From Prorocentrum cordatum (Eukaryota; Sar; Dinophyceae; Prorocentrales; Prorocentraceae): 50,000 nucleotides of DNA. The DNA lies in the NCBI GenBank assembly GCA_963575745.1, contig CAUYUJ010017658.1:115001-165000 (forward strand). The letters run 5' to 3'. Shown here piece after piece: positions 28,308 through 37,642 of the stretch. The notes under the pieces are model-generated. The model had not been told where the DNA came from. It did not search any database and worked only from the letters and a program-made list of their open reading frames with translations. Positions within the stretch are counted from its first letter, which is position 1, and each line of letters opens with the position of its first letter. A program made the position numbers and the translations under genes.

Positions 28308-28466
28308 CCTTCTCGGGCATGTCCACCTACAGGCGGATGTTGGAGGAACCAATAAACATACTCCAAAAATACTCAACAATAATCAAACATACTCGAAAAA
28401 TCGTGCCCATACTATTTTCCTACTATTTTTGGATACTCCTCCTGTAGAGGGAGAGGCCCGACTTGA
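28308..28466. mobile_element. TTAAGTCGGGC element, copy 4 (about 159 bp)
   Basis: Left arm degenerate (TCGGGCATGTCCACCTACAGG region), right arm CTGTAGAGGGAGAGGCCCGACTTGA region. Shares the internal GACTATTTTTGAATA-like segment. No matching 8-bp flank was found, so the left border is approximate. Confidence 0.65.
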
Positions 28467-28600
28467 GGCTAGGACCCAATGTTTCACGGCTTCGACCGAG
28501 TGGGCGGGCTCCGCGCCGAGATGCCCGCACACGGAGCCTTTACTGGGGGAGCCCGGGGGCCAAGCGCTCTGCGGCTCGGGAAGCAGAGGTCCTTTGGTGG

Positions 28601-28745
28601 CAGGGCTGGAGCTGAACGGTGTCTTTGGCGATCTCGCGGGCCGTTTTCGTTGCGACTTCGCTCTGCGGTCAAGGCGGGTTGAAGACACAACGAGGGACAA
28701 CGAACACAACACGAAAACGAACAACGCCGTTTAGGTTCAGCCCTG
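28601..28745. mobile_element. hAT-like CAGGGCTG element, copy 1 (145 bp)
   Basis: Ends CAGGGCTGGAGCTGAACGG and, inverted, CAGGGCTGAACCTAAACGG. Internal sequence rich in GTTTTCGTT/AACGAAAAC. No 8-bp duplication is visible at this copy. Confidence 0.68.
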
Positions 28746-29944
28746 CCTGATAGCATGCACCACTCGGTCAGCCGATGCCTGTGACAACCGACGCCCACGC
28801 CGCAAAGGCCGTCGGGGACCCCCTCATGGTGGCGCTGGCCTGTGCTCCAGCTTCTCGCGTGGCTTCGACGCCTTGGTTGTGGCGCGCTCCTTTCTGGAAA
28901 CGCCTGCTCTGCTCGGAAGCTCGCCCGGCAGACCCGTCCTCGGTATCCGTGCGTGGACACCCAGCTCCAACAGATCTATCAGATTCGACCAAGGCCCACC
29001 GATCGTCTATACTGGACGCCAACTCGCTCGAGCTGGCCAGGTAGCCAAGTCTTGTCCCAATGGACTCGTAACCTGTTAAGGGTTTACTCTGTCCCAGCCG
29101 AGCCCAGCCGAGACACTGCAGCTAGCCAGCACGGCATCTAAAGCAGGGGTTCGACCACAAGAAGGCTTCACCAAGAAACCCAACCCTGAGACCCCAGGAC
29201 GTCCATTGATTTGGGTGTGGGGGCGTCACGCTTACCATAGCAAGACCATACAATCCCAAGAAACCCAGGGCACCCTGGATGCAACCAGGGTGTTTCTTGG
29301 CATGGGTTTCTACTGTTGGGGCATTGATGACCAGCGGCGGCAGAAATGCCAGAAGGTCGCGCGCCCGCCTGCCGGCCAAGTCCAGATAGCGACTCGACAC
29401 ATGGCGCGTGTGGCTCCACAAACCCTTGGCGGTCCCAGCCCTCCAAGTGCTCCCCACAGGCTCTGCCAGGCTGGACCCGCGGGGGCTCCGACTGCTGAAG
29501 GAGGGCCTCGAGCGCCTGAGACCCCACTGCTGGAAGCTTGGTGGCGCCAACTTCATCCGATGCAAAAACTGCAAGTTCCTGGACCTTGTCCCTTGCAGAC
29601 CTGAAGCCAGCAGGGCCCCAACGCTGGCCGGCTGCCTTCTGCGCCCAAGCCCTCAAGACCTGAGCCGACTCGTCCCGCGCCGCTCGCTGCAGATCCTCCA
29701 GGTGCGCCTGCAGGGCTCACAAAAAGCAGCGAACATCCTGAATACCCTGGTCCTGGCCGCGACGGGAAATCTGACAGCTGATTCCTGGACGCCGTACCCA
29801 AAGACAGGGGGGGCCCAGCATCAGGCCAGCCCCCCCAGTTCGATCCTACTGAAGCAACCCTCCGCCTCCAGAGCGCAACGAGATTGGGCTCTCCTCGATC
29901 TCTGGCTGCCGACCCCAGGGCGCACAAGCGAAAGGCCGCCGCAT
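28746..29944. other. Intron sequence, possibly decayed retroelement
   Basis: On the minus strand 29656-29400 reads R-A-W-A-Q-K-A-A-G-Q-R-W-G and E-H-L-E-G-W-D-R-Q-G-F-V, mildly protein-like, between the LINE-like tail (27.8-28.3 kb) and the segment at 29945-30040. Not assigned. Confidence 0.3.
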
Positions 29945-30040
29945 CTACGTCGCCCACCTTCGGCAATCTCGAGAAATGTGCTGCTTGAGCGGTGTCTTCC
30001 AGTCCGTGGGAACAGACAACTCGATGACCGTGTCGAACCA
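29945..30040 (-). other. Short coding-like segment, unidentified
   Basis: The minus strand reads W-F-D-T-V-I-E-L-S-V-P-T-D-W-K-T-P-L-K-Q before a stop at 29945, directly after a (TCC)n tract. The composition is protein-like and unlike the surrounding repeats. It could belong to the LINE-like remnant downstream (27.8-28.3 kb) or be a stray exon. No function can be given. Confidence 0.25.
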
Positions 30041-30250
30041 AGGAGGAGGAGGAGGAAGGAGGAGGAGGAGCAGGAGGAGGAGGAGGATGAGGAGGGGGAG
30101 GAGGAGGGGGAGGAGGAAGAGGAGGAGGAGGAGGAGGAGAAGAATGAGAAAGAGCAGGAGGAGGAGGAGCAGGAGGCCCCTCTCTCGCTCGGGCAGCACC
30201 GTCTGCGCATCGCCGAAGGCGAGGAGGACGAGGAGGAGGAGGAGGAGTAG
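30041..30250. repeat. (GGA)n-rich microsatellite
   Basis: GGA/GAG triplets broken by GAAGAATGAGAAAGAGCAGG; the Glu-only and Pro/Ser-only frames are products of the repeat. Confidence 0.9.
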
Positions 30251-30374
30251 GAGTACAAGCCAGGTGCGCTTGCGTCATATCTGACGTCCTACACCTCCCT
30301 CCCATCCATTACCATGGCGTAGATACCCTTTCTATTCGCACAGTCGGACATCGAGCAGGGCAATGATCGCGAGA

Positions 30375-30570
30375 GGGTACGCGATGCATGGTAAAGCACG
30401 GCATGGCATGGCGTAGAAGAGCACGGCAGAGCGTAGCATGCCATAGCATGGCGTGGCGTTGCGCAGTGAAGCATTGCATCACACATCGTTGCAACGCAAA
30501 GCATGGCATCGTACAGCGGGGCGGAACAGTGGCAGAACACAACACCGCACAGCATGTCATGGCATGGCGC
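30375..30570. repeat. Cluster of GCATGGC/GCAT short words
   Basis: Dense irregular repetition of CATGGCAT, AGCATGGC, AGAGCACGGC and related 5-9-mers. Creates His/Met/Ala/Cys-rich open frames in several phases. Confidence 0.7.
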
Positions 30571-30881
30571 CGAGTTCCTTGGAGGGTACGTGGATCGTCT
30601 TCTGGAGGTCTGTCGTGGCTCCATGCCTAGCTCCTTGGGCACCCCGAAAAGCTCCATACAAGGCGGGGCTGATGGAGTGTACCCGCTGGCTCTGCTTTCA
30701 ACATCCCTTCTCGAAGCAGGAAGCAGAAACAGGGCTCCCGCTTGATACTTCCTGAGAACGACGACGCCACAAAGTGTGGGGGGGGGCTTCTTCGGCCCCA
30801 AAAATCAAAGACTCGGCACCGAATATGGAATCACTTCCGATGGTTTTTTCGGGGCGTCATTTTCTTGTTTATGGGTCCTAT

Positions 30882-31090
30882 TTTTATTGTGCTCCCATCG
30901 TGCGTAAGGACCACGTCCCAGAAATAATTTCGAGCACCCAGAACAGTGTCCAAAGAGTGTCGAAACAGGGTCGGGCGAGTGTCTCCCAGGGAACGACACG
31001 TGAAAACCCTCAGGTTTCGGTATTTGTTTCTGGTGCTGGAAATTCTTTCTGGTGATCAAGGTTAAAGTAGGTTGGAACATCATAAACCTA
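30882..31090. mobile_element. CCAGAAATAATTTCGAGCACC repeat, copy 2
   Basis: Second copy, same orientation; the right inner arm is altered (GTGCTGGAAATTCTTTCTGG). Confidence 0.72.
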
Positions 31091-31923
31091 TTTGGAAGAA
31101 CCGACAACGCCCGCGCTGCAGAGGAAGCCCGATTTGGAACTACCAGCGGCGCAGAAATGGGGCCAGCGCTTCAGCGGGAGCAACATGTTGAAACAAACAA
31201 CGAGCGAAAACCCAATTCCTAAGAATCCGGTGTAAAAAAAAGCGGAGGGGGGCCGGATATCTTCCGGACTTCATCAGGGGAGAGAGGAGAGTAGGATTCA
31301 TATTGTGGAAGCCATCCTCAGGTTTCCATTCATGTTCCTCGACTCTGAGACTGTGTCACCGCGCGCATCTTCAGTGAACCCAGTGCGCTTGGCCAAAACA
31401 CCAAAGGCCGAAGGGGGAGTGTGGGATGCTCGCGCTTGTCCATCGGAACTCGCTTCCGTCCAAACGGAACTTCGCCTTCAGGGTTTCGGGACGTTCTGCG
31501 GAGAGCGCTCGACCTGCTCCGAGCGATTCCAGAAACACCCCCCCCCCGAAGCAAATCACCAGAACATAATTATCGTGAACGCCGCCATGTGCAGCATCCA
31601 AGTCATTCTCGTACCTGTTATCATCGCCCAAATCGCTATCGCGATGCCAGCACCACCATTGTCACAATCAAAATCGTTACAATGATCGCCATCAGCCTTT
31701 TCCCCCGTCGACGGAGTCATCACCGCGCCATGCCACGCCACCCCGACGGCTCGTTCCGAGCCCCCCCCCACACCACCGACGCGCACCAGGCTCACCCGCC
31801 AGCGCACGCAGCACTCTCCCTCCCACCCACCCACGCGCCGCGAAGCTCCAGCCGTGTCCCCCCCCCCCTCCTCGCGCTCCTCGAACGACGGGGGCTCGGG
31901 TGCAGGATGAGGAGGCCGTCACC
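31091..31923. other. No recognised gene
   Basis: Intron sequence between PPR exons 3 and 4; moderate complexity, no domain recognised. Confidence 0.4.
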
Positions 31924-32067
31924 CAGGGCTGCACCTAAATGGTGTTTTCCGTTTTCGTTTCGTCTTCGTTGTCCTTCGTGCTGGCTTCGATCCGCCTTCA
32001 CCGCAAAACGAAGTCGAAACGAACACGGCCCACGAAATCGCAAAAACACCGTTTAGGTCCAGCCCTG
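31924..32067. mobile_element. hAT-like CAGGGCTG element, copy 2 (144 bp)
   Basis: Ends CAGGGCTGCACCTAAATGGT and, inverted, CAGGGCTGGACCTAAACGGT. Flanks CCGTCACC (31916-31923) and CCGTCATC (32068-32075) match at 7 of 8. CAGGG termini with 8-bp duplications are characteristic of hAT elements. Confidence 0.75.
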
Positions 32068-32387
32068 CCGTCATCCTCAGCCATTGGCCTCCGGTTCAAG
32101 CTGTGCTTCAACCGCAGCAGCACAAGCTGCTGCAGCTGCTGGTCAGAATGGTCCTCCTCGTGCTCTCCGCAAAAGTTTTGCTCGCCCCCCTCCCACTCGT
32201 CTCTTGTTTTCTGCGTCGTCGGTCTCCCCTTCATCCTCCTCGTCCTCCCCCCCCGACCCTCATCCTCATTCAACACTCATCCGCCTGATCACTTCGATTC
32301 CTTCTCCTTCGCCTCCTCGTCTCGTCCTTTCTCTCCTGCTGCCCCTCGTCACCGCTGGCCCAGCTGAGGCAGCAAAGGGCAATGCGC

Positions 32388-32420
32388 CGTGTTCTTGTGC
32401 AGCCCCTGCAGGCGCATCTC
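32388..32420 (-). CDS. PPR gene, exon 3 (33-bp microexon)
   Basis: This microexon encodes E-M-R-L-Q-G-L-H-K-N-T. A missing 11-residue piece starting E/D-M was predicted from the 35-residue spacing between exons 2 and 4. Searching the intervening minus strand by eye for AG|GA(G/C)ATG found this site. It is exactly 33 nt, with acceptor CCCGAG|GAG and a GC donor (ACG|GC). Joined to the flanking exons it yields H-I-F-Q-E-M-R-L-Q-G-L-H-K-N-T-V-L-Y-A-T, a normal PPR junction. The microexon lies 6 bp beyond no recognisable repeat and is too short for standard gene finders. A chance match is possible but unlikely given length, frame, splice sites and content. Confidence 0.78.
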
Positions 32421-33225
32421 CTCGGGACGCCCCCGCTGGAAGGGGATTGCGGCGATGCGAACCGCGGGTGTGGAACATCAAACTCCTCATCCTGCTCCCC
32501 ATCTGCCTCGTCCTAAATGACTTCCTCTTCCTACGTCTTACCCTCAACCTTCTGATGCCCAACCTCAATCTCGAACATTGCGCCATGAGAACCCCTTGAA
32601 CCGTCCCTCGATGCCGCTTGTCACCCGCTTCTCTCTCTGGGCAACTCGTCACCTAACAACTCAAGGTCCATGATGCATTATGGTGTTGTAGTACTGCGCG
32701 CGCTTGCACCTACGCAAACACGCATGTATATCCGCCACCGTGCGTTTGGCATGCTGGGGCGTGTTCGAATGCCTGTTTGTTGTGTAGGACAATTTCGCTA
32801 GTGCCTTACAAAGGCCGAACCTCTCTGCCCCTCGCCACAACCCGATTCGCCCGGTCCCTCCGAATTTGCTCTCCTGCGCTGGCGCCCCTACGACCGCCTT
32901 CAGTTGACTCCGACAGAGCCGAAGACCGCCCGTAAACGGCTACAGGAGCTCCACAGACCGTTCACAAACTGCCCGCTGAACCCCCCCACTGCCCGCTGAA
33001 CCCCCCCAAGGCCCCAATTTGTTCCTGAGGTATCCCAGGAAAGGCCAACAGAAGTCCCAAAACGACGCTACAAAGACTCCACCACCATCAGGTCGGCTGA
33101 GCAGGAACACCCACAAACGTGCTAAGGAGCCAAGACGGCAGCACGAGCGCGCCAAGACAGCCCGAGGAGGAGGGGAGGAGAGCGAGGACGACGGAGGATG
33201 AGCAGCAGCAGTAGAGCAGCAGGTC
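32421..33225. other. PPR intron between exons 2 and 3
   Basis: Includes a duplicated 22-mer region CCCACTGCCCGCTGAACCCC at 32965-33010. No other supported feature. Confidence 0.5.
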
Positions 33226-33297
33226 CTGGAAGATGTGCATCGCCTTGTCGAGGTGCCCGCACTTGACGCAGGCGTCCAGCAGGCAGCCGCAGGTGAC
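33226..33297 (-). CDS. PPR gene, exon 2 (72 bp)
   Basis: The 24 residues V-T-C-G-C-L-L-D-A-C-V-K-C-G-H-L-D-K-A-M ending in H-I-F-Q form a textbook PPR helix A/turn/helix B, with L-L-D-A-C, the K-C-G turn and L-D-K-A-M. The acceptor reads GGCCCAG|GTC. The donor is CAG|GA, a GA donor of the kind described in dinoflagellates. The reading frame runs into low-complexity sequence immediately past the donor, which fixes the exon end. The exon is phase 0 on both sides and supplies residues 1-24 of a 35-residue motif; the next exon supplies the missing 11. Nothing suggests another family. Confidence 0.85.
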
Positions 33298-34355
33298 CTG
33301 GGCCGCCGACTGGACACTCCCAGCGCCCCTCGCACGCCTCCTCGCTCTTCACGTCCTCTCCATTCCCCTCCTCCTTCCCGTCCTCCTCATACTCCTTGTG
33401 CCATCACCATCCTCCTCCTCCTCCTCGTCCCCCCTCTTCCAGGCCGTGCAAAAAACGGCCGTCATCCTCATACTGTTGCTGCTACTCCTCCTCCTCCTCC
33501 TACTCCCTCGCCCCCCCGTCTCCTTCTGCTCCACCTCGCCCCTCTCCTCTTCCTCGTATTCATCTTCGTCTTTGTCCTCCAACCCCCTCCTCGTCTCATC
33601 CTTATCCTCCCACAAGGGGAACCGCTCAGGTCAGACCAAACACAAAATAATTATCACGAAACGCTCCCGCAGCGCCGTGTGTGGGTGCTGCGGGGAGTGA
33701 CAAGGAGGCGCTGGACTTCTGGACTGACCGAGGTACCTTTCAAGATGGTATTGCCCCGCGAATCGCATGCCAGAGCACTAGCCAAACGACAGACATGCCT
33801 GGACAGATACATCATATATCCTTGCGGCCTGGAGCGCAGCCAACCCGCTGATGGCGTCGGCCCGGGGCGCTCAGCTGATGGGGGCGCCGTCAACATCGGC
33901 CAACTCACAGCGAGAAGCACCCACAGCTGCCGACCTACCACGACATAAGCTCAAAACATGGTTACGAGAAAGTGGGTCAAGAACAGCTCAAGGGCCAACG
34001 GCCTGCTGAGATACCCCAACAGAGGGCGTCTCAAGGTGGAGAGCTCAATCACGACAAACAGAAAGAGTAGCCATTCCAAACAAGGGTTGTTCTAAGGCCC
34101 TGGTGCCAGCTGCAAATCACTGCGGTACGCTCGGAAGACCAGGACGATGATCAACAGAACGAGGCAGTCATCGGCGGTCACCCGAAATCGTCTGATGACA
34201 GACCATGCGGTGACAGCGAAATCTCACACGACCTCACCGCACGGTCGAGCACCGCCCCGCTTTGGGTCCTTGGAGGCCCCCATTGTCCGAGACTCCTCGC
34301 AGAGCGACCCAAGACCCCAAACCGTGCAATTTCACCCCGAATCCCTAGTGACTCT
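33298..34355. other. PPR intron between exons 1 and 2, left part
   Basis: C/T-rich microsatellite sequence 33340-33600 directly upstream of the exon 2 acceptor on the gene strand is G/A-rich, so it does not form a pyrimidine tract. 33600-34355 has no feature. Confidence 0.45.
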
Positions 34356-34550
34356 CAGGCCAGGCCAAAGGGGGGGATAGCAAAGGGGGGGTCTGAGAAT
34401 CAGCTCACGTAGCTGATTTTCCAGGCGCCTCCCGGCGCCGGAGGCGGCCATGTATCGAGGAATGGGCCCCTTGGTGGGGCTGAAAACAGCTGCATGCAGC
34501 AGATTTCGTGCCCCCCCCTTTCCCTATCCCCCCCCCTTTCGTCTGGCCCG
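34356..34550. mobile_element. 198-bp multi-hairpin element, copy 2
   Basis: Same internal hairpins and G/C runs as 1062-1259; termini CAGGCCAGGCCAAAG / CTTTCGTCTGGCCCG are less well matched. Both copies are in the same orientation. Confidence 0.72.
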
Positions 34551-34744
34551 ACCAACGCCCTCGAAAGGCCCCACCCCTGCCTCAAGACGAGCAGACCCCG
34601 CGAAGGCTGTCCCAGACCTCGGGATCCAGCTCCCGGATAGCCTCCGAGATGCTAGCCACACACTGGGCGTCCCCAGCGACCGGGTCCCCATCCCCCCCTT
34701 TTTCGTTCGGCCCGAGCGACTCACCCGACGGCGAGGGTCCGCTG

Positions 34745-34978
34745 CACCGCATTTTTGGACACCCGAAATGGGTACCGAAAGAATGGGCAACATGCCCAAC
34801 AACAAATGTTGTCCCGAACCGACAGCGGCCGCTGTTGGACGGGCGGCCTCCTGTCTCGAATGGACACAGGCCGCGGCGGCGTGAGCAGCGAGGCCTGTTC
34901 AAAATGAACAGGAACTGCTGTTGGGCATTGTACCCATTCTTTCCGTGCCCATCTCGGGCGTCCAGAGCGTTGGGACTT
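34745..34978. mobile_element. Foldback element with about 48-bp arms and 13-bp flanking direct repeats
   Basis: Arms from 34757 and to 34963 (GGACACCCGAAATGGGTACC against the inverse GGACGCCCGAGATGGGCACG, continuing through GAAAGAATGGG and ATGCCCAACA). Interior palindromes ACAGCGGCCGCTGT and CCTGTTCA-AAA-TGAACAGG. The identical 13-mer CGAGGGTCCGCTG lies on both sides, at 34732-34744 and 34980-34992. Confidence 0.7.
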
Positions 34979-34992
34979 CCGAGGGTCCGCTG

Positions 34993-35541
34993 AGCACCCT
35001 CCCGCCCTCCAGGGAGGCGCCCGGCTCGGGCCCAGGCGCCCAGCCGCGCCTCGTCTTCCCCCCGTAGCCCCCGACCCCACCTCCTCTCCGCCCTCCCCCT
35101 GCTCCATTCTCTTCCTCCTCTTCCTCCCTCGTGCCGTGCCACCTCCCTCGGTCCCATCATCTTGCTCCTCCTGCTGTTCCTCCTCCTCCTCCTCCTCCTC
35201 CTCCTATCCCTGCTCCTGATCATCCCTCGTTTTCCGGCTACTCGTCCTCCTCCTGCCTCCCAGCCTCCTCCCTCTCCGTCTCCTCCTGCCTCTCGTCATC
35301 CTCCACCCCCCATTCACCTCGCTTCTCCCTCCCCCCTCGCCCCCCTGCTCGTTCGTCACTTCCAAATCCTCCTCCTCCTCCTCGCCGTCGTCCTCCTCCC
35401 CCTCTTCCTCGCCGTCGTCCTCCGCCTCATCATCTTCCTCCTCCTCCTCCTCTCCCCTCGACCTTCCTTCCTTTGCCGTCGCAATCGCCCTCGCCGTTGC
35501 CGCCGTTGCCGTCGTCCTGCGCCGCCCTCTGAGGGATGCGC
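34993..35541. other. PPR intron between exons 1 and 2, right part
   Basis: C/T- and CTC-rich sequence 35100-35470; GCCGTC/CGTTGC repeats to 35520. Nothing coding seen. Confidence 0.5.
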
Positions 35542-35583
35542 CGGGTTCACGCCAAGGCACCGCCCGCGCATCTCGTCCCACAC
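35542..35583 (-). CDS. PPR gene, exon 1 of the recognised set (42 bp)
   Basis: The exon encodes 14 residues, V-W-D-E-M-R-G-R-C-L-G-V-N-P, which match the end of a PPR motif (helix B followed by G-x-x-P). The acceptor reads CGCAAG|GTG and the donor is G|GC. The spacing from the Met to the first residue of the next exon (V) is 10, the same as at the later motif junctions (D-M-M-Q-M-G-I-E-P-D-L-I). PPR proteins are helical-repeat RNA-binding proteins that usually act on organellar transcripts. The exon feeding into this one must lie further upstream (above 35583) and was not recognised. On its own this short exon would be weak. The support comes from its frame, its order and its exact period with the next exons. 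Intron to the next exon: 2244 bp. Confidence 0.62.
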
Positions 35584-36600
35584 CTTGCGGCTCGGAGGGG
35601 GCATGGGGAGCAGCTGCGCCTATGGCGCAGTTGGGCAGCCTCCTGACCACCGAAGTAGAACAAAGGAGGGAAAGAAAGGAGGAAAGGGAGGTGGACAAAC
35701 TTGCTGCGTTGTCGCCACATCTGGTATCATGTTGGATGTACGGGTACATTCAACACGTACAATAAGGATGCGCGTTGAGGGTTTAAGGGCCTTGGTGGGG
35801 ACCCGTTCGCGTTTTTCGAACGCAGTTGGCCAACGAGAGTCGCTAAGGATGGGCCGGAAGGAAAAGGATGCAGGGGTACACTTCAAAAGTTGGCCATCCT
35901 TTCTGTGCGGGTAGCCAAACTCCTCTATGGTGGAACGGTGTTCGGCTCGCTTCGTAAGGCGGACGACCTCCCTCCGAATTATGAGATGTGTGCGCGTGTG
36001 TGTACACATATGTATGTATGCATGTATCTGTATAAAATACATCCGTTGAATGTATATACACATATCCGTTAGCATTAAGGGCCAATTGCGACGACGGAGG
36101 AAGATGGGGCAGCGCGCGCGCGGGCGCGGCCGGCCTGCTTTTCGTCTGCGCGCCTAGCAAATCCAAAGAATGCTTCGCGGGTGACGGCCATCCTCGATCC
36201 TCCAGAAAAAGGGAAAGCCCCGGAAACCGAAGGCTCCCGAAAAACCAGCAGGGTTACCGTTCGACATATACGCGCGCCAGATACGAGGGGTAAACACACG
36301 CACGCCCCACCGAAGAAACCCTAACAGGGAACTCCACGGTCCGAGTTCACCTCGGGGCCCCACCCAACAACAAGGGGAGGAAAACCAAAACCCATAACAA
36401 AAGTAACGCAAACTTTTCCGGGAGCCGGGAAACAGAAGGAGACGCCCCGTTCCATTCGGGATAACAACGGCCGCTCTCGACCCTTAAGCCAAATGGTGTG
36501 AAAGAGGAACTTTCGAATGTTGATCGCGTCGCAGCTCTTGGCGGCATGGAAGCGCACGCGCTTCAATGCATGGCTACGCGGCGGCGCGAAGGGCGACTGA
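35584..36600. other. No recognised gene upstream of PPR exon 1
   Basis: Contains a run with GTGTGTGTACACATATGTATGTATG-like alternating sequence at 35990-36065. The preceding PPR exon was sought and not found. Confidence 0.45.
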
Positions 36601-37642
36601 GGGAGAGGGAGCGAATGGTAAACGCAGGTAACTTAAATGAGTCGCACCAGCTTTCGCCGACGCCAGCGGCGGCTAGCTGTCGCGGCCCCAACTGTCATAC
36701 CCATCGCGGGCGCTCGTCTCTTGCCAATCGCGATCACCAATACGGTCCTCCCTGTACGATGGCGGCCAGATATCCCACGGGCGGTCCGGTTCACCGGACA
36801 CGTAAGCCTGCGCGGCCTGCTGCAAGACATCCCGAGCTCAAGGCCGCAGCGCGCCCCCGCGATTGTGCCCCGGAGCGTTCCGAACGGCCCTTAAATTGCG
36901 GACGCCGTCGGGGGCCTCGAGCTTGCGAGTCGCGCCCCCCGTGCTGAACCGCATCTGGAGCGGCCCCATGCGCGGGCGCGCTGGCCCAACGAAACTGTCG
37001 GGCAGGGCGGCTGGATGGCCGCAGCGTGGCCGACATCCCTGGGGGGCGACAAAGGGTCCACCCGGCCCATGGCGAGTGGCCCGCAGCTTTTGGGACGGTT
37101 CCTTGCATCGTAGCATCGATCTTCGCCGACGCAGTGGCAGCATCAGCCTTCGCCGACGCAGTTCGCCCCTAAGAGTTACTAGCTCAAGGTGGCGACCTTT
37201 CGCAAGCGGGAAATCACGCGGGTGGGAGACTCTCTGGGCGGCGCGGTGCGTCGCTTTGCTGGCGGCGGCGACGTGGGCCGGTTAAGCTGGCGCTTGGGTC
37301 GCGCGACAGCCGTCTCAATCGGAGGCGTGCGAATCGTCGCCCCGAGAAGCGCGGCAGCGTGCCTCAGGCCCTTGCCCCTAGCGGATCTCGAGGCACCCGT
37401 GCATTATGCGTGTCTCAAGACGCCCAGGTATACCCTCGTTTCCCCGAGAGCTGGCGCGAGCGAGGTCAGGAGGGATGTCGTGATCAACCGCTCGGGCGTC
37501 GCGCGCGTCGATCCACTCTAGCTATTGCTTGTCCCTGGGGCGATCAAATTGGGGCCAGCAAGCCTCTGCGTGATCGACTCGCGCGACGTGAGCAACGTCT
37601 AATCGCTCCCCTATTGGTCAACGAGGCTGCTTTAACCATTGT
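36601..37642. other. GC-rich segment without recognised gene
   Basis: Start of a 6.6-kb stretch with more even base composition and few microsatellites. CTTCGCCGACGCAG occurs twice at 37121-37166 and again near 38205-38245. Confidence 0.35.
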
